This document shows, piece by piece, positions 7,601-15,621 of a stretch of DNA of 21,565 bases. Source of the DNA: an uncultured Eubacterium sp. Lineage in GTDB: Bacteria; Bacillota; Clostridia; Lachnospirales; Lachnospiraceae. The notes beneath the pieces are model-generated. The model was not told where the DNA came from, searched no databases, and was given only the letters and a program-made list of their open reading frames with translations. Both the position numbers and the translations under genes were made by a program. The DNA lies in the NCBI GenBank assembly GCA_910580075.1, contig CAJTVR010000084.1:1-21565 (forward strand), given 5' to 3'. How positions within the stretch are numbered: position 1 is the first letter of the stretch; each line of letters starts with the position of its first letter.

Positions 7601-7951
7601 TTATCTGCTCAGAATTTTTTCCATTGATTTCCCTTTTGCCAGTTCGTCAATCAGTTTGTCCAGATACCTGATTTCCTGCATCAGCGGTTCCTCAATGGTT
7701 TCTACACGCACCCCGCAGACTGTGCCTTTTATGTTTTTCCTCCCGGGATTGAGTTTTGGCGCATTCCTGAAGAAATCCCCATAGGAAATGTCGTTTGCAA
7801 CCGCATTTTCAATTCCCTGTACATCGTATCCGGTCAGCCAGTTTACAATCGTACCGACCTCTTCTGCTGTCCTTCCCTTCTTTTCTGCCTTTGCTGTCAG
7901 CAGAGAGTAGATTTTTGCAAACTTCATCGCATACACTTTTTCATATTCCAT
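7601..7951 (-). CDS. DUF2200 family protein
   Basis: A 116-aa cytoplasmic protein of unknown function that I recognise as DUF2200 from its conserved layout: an N-terminal VYAMKFAKIYSLLTAKAEKKGRT block (residues about 6-28), WLTGYD (about 38-43), the FFRNAPKLNPGR segment (about 60-71), then GTVCGVRVETIEEPLMQEIRYLDKLIDELAKGKSMEKIL to the end. The length is typical for the family. There is no signal peptide or membrane segment. The ATG at 7951 has AAAGGAG 7 bases upstream. It begins 24 bases after the Nif11-like gene, so the two are probably co-transcribed, and a strong hairpin follows. The pairing may be incidental. No biochemical role can be given. Confidence 0.88.
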   Translation of the reverse strand: MEYEKVYAMKFAKIYSLLTAKAEKKGRTAEEVGTIVNWLTGYDVQGIENAVANDISYGDFFRNAPKLNPGRKNIKGTVCGVRVETIEEPLMQEIRYLDKLIDELAKGKSMEKILSR

Positions 7952-7975
7952 ACTCCTTCTCCTTTCCTGCTTATT

Positions 7976-8170
7976 TTACAGACTGTCTGATGCTTCACCG
8001 CTTTCTGACTCTGACAAAAACTTCTCTTCTTCAAGAATCACCCCGTATTCTGCTGCCAGTCTGATAAAATCCTCTATGACAGCCTTCGGATTCCGGCTCA
8101 GTTCTTCAATTCTTGCTTTCAGTTCTTCATTTGCCTCAATCTGTTCTAAAAACTTCTTCATATTCACCAT
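7976..8170 (-). CDS. Nif11-leader-like small protein
   Basis: A 64-aa small protein whose residues 4-50 resemble the Nif11-type leader domain, found both in stand-alone small proteins and as the leader of ribosomally made modified peptides: an FLEQIEANEELKARIEEL helix, a helix AVIEDFIRLAAEYG, then the EEEKF end. After it comes only a short Ser/Glu-rich tail (SESESGEASDSL) with no Cys and no Gly-Gly cleavage site, so a classic lanthipeptide core is absent. I chose the ATG at 8170 because AGGAGGAAAT precedes it directly; the ATG at 8161 is too far from that site and the one at 8191 lies upstream of it. No modifying enzyme or peptidase-transporter is near. It may be a leader-only orphan, or a small regulatory protein of the same fold. 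Co-transcription with DUF2200 is likely (24-base gap). Confidence 0.72.
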   Translation of the reverse strand: MVNMKKFLEQIEANEELKARIEELSRNPKAVIEDFIRLAAEYGVILEEEKFLSESESGEASDSL

Positions 8171-8388
8171 ATTTCCTCCTGCCGTTTTCATAACCGCTGC
8201 TGTCCGCTTTTAAGATGATTCACCTGCAGACAGACCCCTGCAGTATCCCGTTTTGGAATTTTCTCTATGCTTCTTTCGATGCTTTGTATTCCCCGCCCAT
8301 GCTGTCTGACGTTCCTCCTGCTTCAAAAAGCAGTGAAACATCCTGTACGTGGTCTTTTGTAAAACTTCTCTTCCAGTTTCAGTTTCTA

Positions 8389-8466
8389 TTACCAGTACGG
8401 CAAGCTTCTGTCCGGCTTTCCCTCATTGATGTCTTTCCCAGATACATATGTAATTTTTCTGCACAT
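8389..8466 (-). pseudogene. Possible 25-aa micro-ORF or frameshifted remnant
   Basis: The ATG at 8466 follows AAAGGA by 8 bases and opens a 25-residue frame starting MCRKITYVSG and ending SLPYW. In the next frame, without its own start, an open stretch with IETETGREVLQKTTYRMF follows directly, as if one base had been gained or lost. I recognise neither part. It could be a short peptide gene or the decayed start of a larger gene; confidence is low. Confidence 0.25.
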
Positions 8467-8538
8467 AATGATTTTCCTTTCTTTCCTCAAGTGTTGCTTT
8501 CATATGTTTTTATAGATTAGCTATTCTAATATAAATGT

Positions 8539-8561
8539 GCCCCTTCTTTTTGAAAAGGGGC
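8539..8561 (-). terminator. Hairpin, likely terminator of the kinase/LytTR operon
   Basis: A 7-bp stem GCCCCTT/AAGGGGC with a 9-base A/T-rich loop lies 57 bases past the kinase stop. On the minus strand it is followed by ACATTTATATT, which is A/T-rich but not a clean T run. Confidence 0.5.
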
Positions 8562-8617
8562 CAGGGATAATCATCATGTTTTTCAATAAAATCCTCATTC
8601 CAAAACCGGAGAACATT

Positions 8618-10462
8618 CTAATTTTTTGATGCAAACACATCACAGACTATCATATCTATACAGAATACGCCTCCCTCAGCATGTGCCTTGAAATATCCGC
8701 TCTGACGCTTTACTGCGGCTTTCATGCTGGCAATGCCAAATCCGTGTCCTTCTTCTGTCTTTGTCGTGCAAAAACTGTCTGCCTCACACATTTTACTGCT
8801 GCACCGGTTTTCTATCCTCAGCAGCAGCTCATCTCCCTTTGGTCTGGCTGAAAGTGTGACAAAAGGCTCCTCACAGTCCTCACATCCTTCCAGAGCATTC
8901 TGCAGTGCATTTGATAAAATACAGTTCATATCAGGGTGGACAGCTTCTCTGATTTCGGGTATGTCCGCCGTCACAGAAAACGGAATGTTCCTCTGCTGAA
9001 ACTGGTCTGCATACCATCCAATCGTAATATTGGCTACATAATCCGCACACCAGGAAGAAATACGCAGTGCTGCCACCGTATTTCCAAGTTCCGCAAGATA
9101 GCGCTGTGCTTCCGCAGTCTGTCCGTCTGCAAGCATTAGGGCTGCTGTACGGAAATAAAACTGCATATCATGTTTCATGCTTCTTAACGAAATATCCCGC
9201 TGTACAATGCTTTCATACTGCTGTCTGGCATATTCGACTAACAGCTGGGAAGACGCTGCTTCTACCTGGATATCAGATTTATGCTTTGCCACCCGTTCCA
9301 TTGTCTCCCTTAGTACCAGAACAGAAAAAATAGTCAGGGCAATCCCTGTAAAGAACTGAAACGGCAGCTCTACATGCAAAAACACAAACCACTGCATGCT
9401 GGCTGGTAAAATCATCAGGCAGTATCTGATATAATCCAGAGCATATCCTGCCAGAAGGATTAATACGGCCTCTGAGAACCCAAAATATTCCTTTTGGCGG
9501 TTTCTGATCCAGTTTTTCATCCAGAATACGGTAAATATCATTCCGGCTGTCATAAAAAACGGACGTGTCAGATTGAAATTAAAAAACCCTGCCAGAGAGA
9601 GCACTGCTGCTGCAATATACACGGTCCCAAACGCAGATAAAACCCTCCTGCCAGATGCCTGCAGTTTCCACCCGCAGACATATAATGTAAACCAGGCTGT
9701 AAATTGTATCATCGGCTCAAGATAGTAAAACGTCCAGTCTTTCAGGGAAGAATATGCCGCAGAATGATGAAATACAGAATAGAAGATACTGTTTTCTGAA
9801 TTATAATACAAAATAGTCACCGCCGTCAGAAACAGCATGCATAAATTTTCCCGCAGCGGCACATCCCGGTAAATAGCCAGTATCAGCAGAGACATCAGAA
9901 TGGTCAGCACTGTAAAAAAGCTGATCAGTGTCACAGGCATACTTTCAGCCAGCAAATTTAACACTAAATCGCCCGCTGCTGCGATTTTTACTTCCCGCAG
10001 AATTCCCAGTTCTGCGAGAAAAAGAGACGGTGAACGGTAAATAATCGTAATTTTTCTGCCGCTGTCTTCCTTCTTCAGCATCACCTGATTGATCTGGCGG
10101 GCAGACTGAAACACAAAATCTTCTGCATCCGGCTCTGCCCCGTATTGATAACGCCTTTCTTTGTCTATCCAGACCTCCACTGACTGCTCTACAGAAATAA
10201 AATGAATGGCATATGCTTCCCCCGTCCATTCCGGCAGATCTGCAGTAAGCCGGACTTCTGTCGTCCCCTTCGGTAAATCCAGCACGTCCGGCAGTCTGAC
10301 CGTTCCGCTCAGCCCGGTATCTGTTGTATAGGTCCAGGTGCTGTCCATGACCTGTACAGTAGTCGTAAACTGCGGTATGCCAAAGCGCCATATTCCTGTA
10401 AACAGCCCCGCAGCAAATGCAGCCATTGTAAAAAGAAACAGAATCCGCTCTATACGTTTCAT
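8618..10462 (-). CDS. Membrane sensor histidine kinase of the GHKL/LytS-AgrC type, 7TMR-DISM-like
   Basis: A 614-aa sensor that probably autophosphorylates and passes phosphate to the LytTR regulator encoded just upstream. Layout: membrane segment about 7-28; outer beta-rich sensory region about 30-165; then roughly seven membrane segments between 168 and 385 (for example 172-198, 205-222, 243-264, 274-294, 301-318, 330-352, 358-385), an arrangement like 7TMR-DISM receptors; a coiled linker about 385-428; the phospho-acceptor helix with H431 (SMKHDMQ); and a GHKL ATPase with N box NALQNALEG (518-526) and G box GHGFGIASM (572-580). The Asp-rich G1 box is replaced by IENRCSS, usual in this GHKL group. 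Its ATG overlaps the regulator stop codon (ATGA). The ligand is unknown; peptide or carbohydrate signals are typical for such architectures. Confidence 0.9.
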   Translation of the reverse strand: MKRIERILFLFTMAAFAAGLFTGIWRFGIPQFTTTVQVMDSTWTYTTDTGLSGTVRLPDVLDLPKGTTEVRLTADLPEWTGEAYAIHFISVEQSVEVWIDKERRYQYGAEPDAEDFVFQSARQINQVMLKKEDSGRKITIIYRSPSLFLAELGILREVKIAAAGDLVLNLLAESMPVTLISFFTVLTILMSLLILAIYRDVPLRENLCMLFLTAVTILYYNSENSIFYSVFHHSAAYSSLKDWTFYYLEPMIQFTAWFTLYVCGWKLQASGRRVLSAFGTVYIAAAVLSLAGFFNFNLTRPFFMTAGMIFTVFWMKNWIRNRQKEYFGFSEAVLILLAGYALDYIRYCLMILPASMQWFVFLHVELPFQFFTGIALTIFSVLVLRETMERVAKHKSDIQVEAASSQLLVEYARQQYESIVQRDISLRSMKHDMQFYFRTAALMLADGQTAEAQRYLAELGNTVAALRISSWCADYVANITIGWYADQFQQRNIPFSVTADIPEIREAVHPDMNCILSNALQNALEGCEDCEEPFVTLSARPKGDELLLRIENRCSSKMCEADSFCTTKTEEGHGFGIASMKAAVKRQSGYFKAHAEGGVFCIDMIVCDVFASKN

Positions 10463-11169
10463 AAATTTTTCTCCGTAAGATACTGGAAATACGTTTCCCT
10501 GATGGCTTTGCGTTCCCGGACCCGGATAGGCACAATTGCATCATTTTCCATACGGAAATCATCCTTTGCCGAATAAATCCGGTCCATATTTACAAGAAAA
10601 CTCTGATGACAGCGTAAAAACTGTTTTTCCGGAAGCCGGACTGCCAGATCATCCAGACGCCCGTAACAGGAAATCTTTTCCCGGACGGTATGGACTGTCA
10701 GCTTATTGCGGCTGCTTTCGATATATAGGATTTCAGACGGCACAATGGAATACACACTGTTTCCCTGGCGCAGAGAAAGCATCGCCGGATTCTGCCTCTG
10801 TAACAGCCGTCCCAGCAGATGCTTCAGTTTTTCTTTCTCTAAAGGTTTCAAAAGATACCCTGCCGCTCCTACCTCGTAGCCTTCTATCGCAAAATCTGGC
10901 GATACTGTCAGAAATATAATATCTGCCCTGCAGTCTTCTTCCCGCAGCCTGCGCGCCGTTTCCACACCGTCAGGTCCCTTCATATAGATATCTAAAAAGA
11001 GCATATCCATAGGAATCCCATCCCTTTTCCAGTCTGATAACAGCGAAACGCCGCTGTCGTATTCCATAATTTCCGCCTCCATACCGCTGGCACCCAGTCC
11101 GTCTTTTAAAAATCTGCGCAGTTTCCTGCGTTCTTCAAATACGTCGTCACAGATTGTAATGTAGCACAT
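10459..11169 (-). CDS. LytTR-family response regulator
   Basis: A DNA-binding response regulator of 236 aa, partner of the overlapping GHKL kinase. The receiver (about 1-122) shows acidic D8-D9, phospho-acceptor D60 (LFLDIYMKGPDG), T88 and K108 (LLKPL). The LytTR domain (about 130-230) shows ILYIESSRNKL, then FLRCHQSFLVNMDRIYS, the family hallmark. Such regulators bind paired about 9-bp direct repeats. I chose the ATG at 11169: an 11-G tract (11176-11186) lies 6 bases upstream and would pair with the 16S tail, and a candidate promoter (-10 at 11204-11209) predicts a start near 11197, downstream of the earlier ATG at 11202. That earlier start would put four glycine-type codons from the G tract into the protein and has no ribosome binding site. 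Translation may vary with G-tract length. Confidence 0.9.
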   Translation of the reverse strand: MCYITICDDVFEERRKLRRFLKDGLGASGMEAEIMEYDSGVSLLSDWKRDGIPMDMLFLDIYMKGPDGVETARRLREEDCRADIIFLTVSPDFAIEGYEVGAAGYLLKPLEKEKLKHLLGRLLQRQNPAMLSLRQGNSVYSIVPSEILYIESSRNKLTVHTVREKISCYGRLDDLAVRLPEKQFLRCHQSFLVNMDRIYSAKDDFRMENDAIVPIRVRERKAIRETYFQYLTEKNL

Positions 11170-11175
11170 CCCATA

Positions 11176-11186
11176 CCCCCCCCCCC
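11176..11186 (-). repeat. Homopolymer G11 tract (coding strand) at the LytTR regulator ribosome binding site
   Basis: Eleven consecutive C on the plus strand, G on the transcribed sense, preceded by AA and followed by TATGGG and the ATG at 11169. It occupies the Shine-Dalgarno position. Tracts this long are rare and slip during replication; a sequencing artefact is also possible. Confidence 0.85.
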
Positions 11187-11203
11187 TTGCATTTTTAAGC
11201 ATT

Positions 11204-11232
11204 ATTTTATCATTTTATAAAAAAAATGTCGA
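11204..11232 (-). promoter_or_regulatory. Candidate promoter of the LytTR regulator/kinase operon
   Basis: Minus strand: -35 TCGACA (11227-11232), 17-bp spacer beginning with eight T, -10 TAAAAT (11204-11209). Predicted start near 11197 gives a leader of about 28 nt made largely of the G11 tract. The hexamers differ from consensus by one (-35) and one (-10) base. Confidence 0.55.
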
Positions 11233-11331
11233 GATAAAATAGGAGTAAAATTAAGGATAATAAAGGTCATATGCGACTGGCATTGCTGTTAACCATGCTG
11301 TATTTGTGACAGCAGCATGTTCCTTCCAGAC

Positions 11332-12513
11332 TCAGTGCCTGTAAAAACGGATTTCAAAAAGCGCGCCTGCGCCCGGCTTATTCCTGGCCCGTACCGTCCC
11401 GTTCTGGCGTTCTATAATTTCCTTTGACAGAGCTAATCCGATGCCTATACCGCTCCCCTGCGGATTCTGTCCCCGGTAAAAACGTTCAAAAAGATGCGGC
11501 AGATCTTCTTTTGCAAATCCTTTCCCATCATCCCAGATAAGGATCTGCGTATACAGCGGATTTCCGGTATAAGAAATGTGTACCATTCCTCCGGGATTAT
11601 GCTCCATGCAGTTTTTCATCAGATTCATCACCGCTTCCATGGTCCAGTCCAGATCGGCAGCAATTAATATCTCACCCTGTTCAGGAATATCAGCAGAAGT
11701 ACCGCTGGCAGCAAACAGTTCCTGCAGGTTATCGGCCGCAAGGACAAGCAGCGTATACACATCCGTGTCATTTTCATGAAGCACCAGCGTTCCGGCATCA
11801 ATTCTGGTCAGCAGAAGCAGCGACTCTTCCAGATGTGTAAGGCGTGTCAGCTGTTTTTCTGCCTGTTTCAAATGATCTGATTTAAGGCCGTCCAGTTTCA
11901 GCATCTGAAGAGCAAGGGAAATGGCAGTCAGCGGCGTTTTGATCTGATGGGCAATATTAGACAGATTCTGAGCAAAACCATCCTTTGCCTGAACCGCCTC
12001 CTCCTTCGTCTGATAAAGATATGCAGTCGTCTTATAAATCTGATCTTCGAGCCTGGAAAAATCGTCTTCCCCGGATGCAGAACATATAGCTGCCCTGCCG
12101 GCACAGGCCTGTTCCAGATAATCTGCCAGAGCCTGTATCCGCCTGGCTTCGGTTCTGCTGCGGCATAAAAAAGCAGCCGTACAAAGAAGCACCGCCGCAC
12201 AAAAACCTGCCGCTATACACAAAACAGTCTGCTTATATGCCAGAAGCGAAAAGTCGGACCAGTGATATCCCCATGCCGGTAAAACGTCAGTTCCCGGCTT
12301 TACATTCTGTCTGCTATAGTCTTTTAATACAGAAAGCAGGATCTGTTCTGAGCCCGGTGCCTTTTGCACTGCTTCCCTGCAGAGTGCATTTAACAGCCCA
12401 AACTGCAGCCGGCCGCAGCAGTATGAAACTAATACTGCTGTAACGGCAGCTGACAGAAGGCAGGCGGCTGATATGGCTGCGGACAGTATACATATATTTT
12501 TGCGGCTATTCAT
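11332..12513 (-). CDS. Two-TM sensor histidine kinase (HisKA/HATPase), unpaired
   Basis: A 393-aa membrane histidine kinase encoded last in the ABC operon. Residues from the ATG at 12513: membrane segments about 9-31 and 93-117 flank an outer loop of about 60 residues; a HAMP-like linker follows; the dimerisation/phosphorylation helix has H189 (NIAHQIKTPLTAI); the ATPase has N box NLMKNCMEHNP (about 297-307), G1 DDGKGFAKEDLPHLFERFYRG (about 328-348) and G2 GIGIGLALSKE (about 354-365). All catalytic motifs are intact. GGAGGG 7 bases before the ATG decides this start over the ATG at 12528, which lies inside that site. Kinases of this kind next to FtsX exporters usually have an OmpR-type regulator beside them; none is here, so its partner is unlinked. 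It probably senses the exporter's substrate or transport state (inference). Confidence 0.9.
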   Translation of the reverse strand: MNSRKNICILSAAISAACLLSAAVTAVLVSYCCGRLQFGLLNALCREAVQKAPGSEQILLSVLKDYSRQNVKPGTDVLPAWGYHWSDFSLLAYKQTVLCIAAGFCAAVLLCTAAFLCRSRTEARRIQALADYLEQACAGRAAICSASGEDDFSRLEDQIYKTTAYLYQTKEEAVQAKDGFAQNLSNIAHQIKTPLTAISLALQMLKLDGLKSDHLKQAEKQLTRLTHLEESLLLLTRIDAGTLVLHENDTDVYTLLVLAADNLQELFAASGTSADIPEQGEILIAADLDWTMEAVMNLMKNCMEHNPGGMVHISYTGNPLYTQILIWDDGKGFAKEDLPHLFERFYRGQNPQGSGIGIGLALSKEIIERQNGTVRARNKPGAGALFEIRFYRH

Positions 12514-12551
12514 AATAATACCCTCCATACAGTAATCTGCTTTTGCAGGCT

Positions 12552-14765
12552 TTACATCATTGTATCATCTTTTAACACCTCCGCAATACTGATTGTCCGC
12601 ACACTGCGCCATGCTAAATAATAAGCCAGCGCTATAAAGCCCCAGACTGCCAGCACAAAGGCCAGAACCGGCAGCAGCGGTGCCTGTTCCATAAATACTT
12701 CCAGTTCCAGATAACTTGCCTTTAACATATACCCTGCTGCAATGATTACAAGCGGAAGGCCGGTCAGAACCGGACGTGCGGCAATCACCAGAGCCTCTAT
12801 GCAGAACATGTTCCGCAGCTGTTTTAAAGTCATGCCTGCCGACATATATCTTGCAAATTCTCTCTTCCTCTGGTTCACAAATCCAAACGTATTTGAAAAC
12901 ACACTGCCCATGCCGATAACTGCAAGCAGGATACAGAATCCTCCCAGCACTGCCTCCGCTCCCTGTATCATTTTGTTATTTGATTCATATTCCTGGATGC
13001 GGTTTTCATATTCTGCCGTATATGTTTTGCTTATCAGACTTTCAATTTCATCCTCCAGCATAAGCAGTTCATCAAGTGTCACATTTTCCCTGCCCCGGAT
13101 ACAGATCAGGCTGTCTGCCTGTGCTCCCCCGGTCTTTTCTTTTATTTTTTTCCATAAAGATACCGGAATAAAATGCACCAGTTCATAATAATCATCCGAT
13201 GCATATTCCTCCCTTAAAGCAGGCATTTTTTGTGTATAAGCAAGAACCGGGATCTGAACATCTGTCTTCCCGTTTCCTGGAGCCGTTAAAACACTCTTAT
13301 CACTTTTTTCTTTTATATACGGCAAGAATTGCGGATGTCTGAAATCAGGATTTGTCACATTGCGGATTCTGTTTAAGATGACTGCTCCGTCCAGCCGCGG
13401 CGATACTCCCGTCTGCCTGCAGTAATCCGCAAAACTGTGATCATCCAGAATGACCAGCGGAACGTTGATCATCCAGCCATTGTCCTGTTTTGTGACATAC
13501 TTGTCTGAAGCATGCAAAAATCCCCCAAAGGTCTTCATCTCTCCGCTTAGTTCCTCTTCTGTCAGAATTCTCTTTGCCGCTGCTTTCTGATACACAATGG
13601 CAGTCTGTACCCCGGCCAGTTCCTGAACTTCCTTTGTTTTGTCAAAAGTATCTGCGCCGGTATCCTGAAGCGTAACCATGATATCCCAGATTCCCTGATA
13701 TCTTTTGAAATAGGTTTCTTCTGTGCTGATTCTGGAAAGAGAAAAGAAACACTGCATAACCGAAAATGCCATAAATGATGCGATCAGAGAGAATGAGGCC
13801 GTGCGCAGAGCTTTTTTCTGTGCTTTTAAGGCATTGCCGGCAAGCTCTCCTTCTGCTCCCCACAGCAGCGTGAGCAGATAGGAATTTTTCTTTTTATTCA
13901 GCTGTAATTCCCCGGTATTTCTGACAGCTTCAAGCGGTGTGAGCCTGCTTAATCTTCTGGCCGGCAGCCATGCGGAAATCCATATGGTCAAAACCGTCAG
14001 AGATAAAATCAGAGCCGCCAGCATCGGATGACAGCCAAAAACCGCTCTATGCCGTCCTGTTATGCCTTCTCCCAGCAGTACATTGACCAGATGCAAAACC
14101 CCCATGCTCCCTGCAAGGCCCGCCAGGTTTCCGGCTATGACAGGCAGTGCACAAAGAGCTGCTGCTTCCTGTAAAAGACAGGTCCTGATCTGCTTCGGGG
14201 AAGCTCCGATACTGGAAAAAATGCCAAACTGATGAATTCTTGCATTCATGGACACCGCAAAAGCATTATGGATAATAATAATCAGAGAAACAGACGCCGT
14301 CACCACCACCAGCAGATACATTGGAAACAGCAGCCTTGGTGCCGTATCGCCCGGGCCGCGGATCAGATACATTGCCAGGAGCTCATAATTATACTCTGTC
14401 TGATCCGGTGAAACTCCGGCCTGTTTCGCAATACGCGGCGTATCCGTAAAAACAGATCTCATATCGTCAAAATAAATATCAGCTGCTGTTTTCTGTGTAT
14501 CATCTTCCAGTTCATGCATCACAGCATCCCTGACACCGGCATAATTTTTTATACTGATCATGTCTTCCTCATCAAGCTCTCCCATAATACGGCTCTGCCA
14601 GCCACCTGTTTCCTGTTCAATCCTTTCGATCTCATATTTCCACGCATTATAAAACAGTCCGCACAGCAAAGCCAGCAGAAGGGCAGAAATAAATGCCGAA
14701 ATCCTGACAGACAGGCTGGATGAACGGTTGTTTTTCAAATACCCCTTTGAATAATCTTTCCACAT
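12552..14765 (-). CDS. FtsX-family ABC transporter permease
   Basis: A 737-aa membrane subunit of an ABC exporter or mechanotransmission complex that works with the ATPase encoded just upstream (3 bases between stop and start; GGAGG 6 bases before the ATG). Topology is a duplicated FtsX unit: membrane segments about 21-41, 146-168, 199-230 and 247-267, then 323-343 and three near the C-terminus (about 610-632, 660-685 and 700-725). Outer domains are about 42-145 and 345-605. The family segment after the second membrane helix (FGIFSSIGASPKQIRTCLLQE, 180-200) and its C-terminal counterpart (FARYMSAGMTLKQLRNMFCIE) are coupling-helix regions. Such complexes export antimicrobial peptides or lipids, or sense cell-envelope damage; the substrate is not deducible. 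A histidine kinase follows 38 bases downstream, suggesting sensing as well as transport. Confidence 0.9.
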   Translation of the reverse strand: MWKDYSKGYLKNNRSSSLSVRISAFISALLLALLCGLFYNAWKYEIERIEQETGGWQSRIMGELDEEDMISIKNYAGVRDAVMHELEDDTQKTAADIYFDDMRSVFTDTPRIAKQAGVSPDQTEYNYELLAMYLIRGPGDTAPRLLFPMYLLVVVTASVSLIIIIHNAFAVSMNARIHQFGIFSSIGASPKQIRTCLLQEAAALCALPVIAGNLAGLAGSMGVLHLVNVLLGEGITGRHRAVFGCHPMLAALILSLTVLTIWISAWLPARRLSRLTPLEAVRNTGELQLNKKKNSYLLTLLWGAEGELAGNALKAQKKALRTASFSLIASFMAFSVMQCFFSLSRISTEETYFKRYQGIWDIMVTLQDTGADTFDKTKEVQELAGVQTAIVYQKAAAKRILTEEELSGEMKTFGGFLHASDKYVTKQDNGWMINVPLVILDDHSFADYCRQTGVSPRLDGAVILNRIRNVTNPDFRHPQFLPYIKEKSDKSVLTAPGNGKTDVQIPVLAYTQKMPALREEYASDDYYELVHFIPVSLWKKIKEKTGGAQADSLICIRGRENVTLDELLMLEDEIESLISKTYTAEYENRIQEYESNNKMIQGAEAVLGGFCILLAVIGMGSVFSNTFGFVNQRKREFARYMSAGMTLKQLRNMFCIEALVIAARPVLTGLPLVIIAAGYMLKASYLELEVFMEQAPLLPVLAFVLAVWGFIALAYYLAWRSVRTISIAEVLKDDTMM

Positions 14766-14768
14766 ATC

Positions 14769-15449
14769 CTACCTCCGCCGTTCGTCACGAACCAGACGCC
14801 CGTCTTCCATCGTAATCACACGCTCTGCTTCCAGAGCTGCCTTTTCATCATGGGTAATCAGTATCACTGTCTGATTCAGGCTGCGGCTGCACAGCCTGAG
14901 CATATCTATCACCTCTTTGGAATTTTTCTGATCCAGATTTCCAGTCGGTTCGTCTGCTAAAAGCAGCGCCGGCCTGTAAATCAGCGCACGCGCAATCGCA
15001 GCCCTCTGCTGCTGTCCTCCTGACAACTGATTCGGCATTGCCTCAAGCCTGTCCGCAATGCCAAGAGAGAGGACGATTTTATCAAAATACTCCTGATTCG
15101 GTTTTTTCTTATCAAGCGTAAGCGGCATAAGGATATTTTTCCGAACTGTGAGCGTAGGAATCAGGTTATAAAACTGATATACGATCCCTGCCTTTCTGCG
15201 CCGGAAAATTGCTGCCTGAGTCTGGTTCAGGCTGGAAAGGTCCGTTCCGTCTATGATTACCTTTCCTTCTGTGGGCTTATCCACAGTGCCCAGAATATGC
15301 AGCAGGGTAGATTTGCCAGACCCGGATGCTCCGACAACTGCCACAAATTCTCCTCTGCTGACGGAAAGGTCTATGCCGTCAAGTGCTACTGTCCGGCTGG
15401 GGCCTGAGCCGTATATTTTGCGTACTCCTTCGCATTTTAAAATTTCCAT
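14769..15449 (-). CDS. ABC transporter ATPase (MacB/LolD-like)
   Basis: A 226-aa cytoplasmic ATPase that powers the FtsX-type permease encoded downstream. Motifs: Walker A GASGSGKST (40-48), Q-loop YQF (91-93), signature LSGGQQQRAAIARAL (142-156), Walker B LLLADEP (162-168), D-loop NLD and switch histidine H200 (LITHD). The length fits the stand-alone ATPase of MacB, LolD and BceA-type systems. The ATG at 15449 has AAAGGAG 9 bases upstream. It is the first gene of the ATPase, permease, kinase unit and lies behind an unusually structured leader of about 165 nt and an extended -10 promoter. It is paralogous to the ATPase at 18597-19274. Confidence 0.95.
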   Translation of the reverse strand: MEILKCEGVRKIYGSGPSRTVALDGIDLSVSRGEFVAVVGASGSGKSTLLHILGTVDKPTEGKVIIDGTDLSSLNQTQAAIFRRRKAGIVYQFYNLIPTLTVRKNILMPLTLDKKKPNQEYFDKIVLSLGIADRLEAMPNQLSGGQQQRAAIARALIYRPALLLADEPTGNLDQKNSKEVIDMLRLCSRSLNQTVILITHDEKAALEAERVITMEDGRLVRDERRR

Positions 15450-15489
15450 TTTGGTGTGCTCCTTTCATTAGCGGCTGCGGACGGAGAGC

Positions 15490-15583
15490 TATGGATTACC
15501 CGGCTGGTACTGGCTGCATTTAAGTGTCTGTCCGGCAGACAGTTACTGACTGTGTGCGCAGTCTGATGTCTGGGTAATCTATG
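15490..15583 (-). promoter_or_regulatory. Three-way-junction-like leader structure upstream of the ABC operon
   Basis: In the predicted 5' leader, 15491-15501 pairs with 15572-15582 (GATTACCC/GGGTAATC core plus AT ends). Inside lie two hairpins: GTCTG/CAGAC (15526-15530 with 15536-15540) and GACTG/CAGTC (15548-15552 with 15559-15563). Together they form a closing stem with two arms. It could be a regulatory RNA or a protein operator; no known riboswitch is recognised. Confidence 0.4.
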
Positions 15584-15621
15584 CTTTTCCGATTATTATG
15601 CCGCTTGCTTTAGCACTTATT

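Larger units (their letters stand above)
8171..8617. other. Intergenic region with weak coding traces
   Basis: No firm gene lies in this stretch of about 447 bases. On the minus strand a 25-codon frame (8389-8466) has an AAAGGA site 8 bases ahead of its ATG. After a one-base shift, an open stretch rich in coding-like codons continues to about 8213, so this could be a decayed gene. The plus-strand frame at 8215-8520 shows no ribosome binding site. A hairpin at 8539-8561 belongs to the kinase gene above. No clear promoter for the Nif11-like gene was found. Confidence 0.4.

Noticed and set aside
8215..8520. A 101-codon plus-strand frame
   Set aside because: No ribosome binding site, odd Phe/Ser/Pro-rich product, and a minus-strand reading looks more gene-like.
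9945..10562. A 205-codon minus-strand frame within the kinase/regulator pair
   Set aside because: It overlaps two clearly identified genes in another frame; the product is basic and low in order.
11170..11202. Upstream ATG at 11202 as start of the LytTR regulator
   Set aside because: It has no ribosome binding site, would lie upstream of the predicted transcript start, and adds an Arg-Gly-Gly-Gly stretch not expected before a receiver domain.
11286..11320. CATGCTG/CAGCATG hairpin after the unpaired kinase as terminator
   Set aside because: The pairing is real but no T tract follows in the gene direction, so I did not list it as a terminator.
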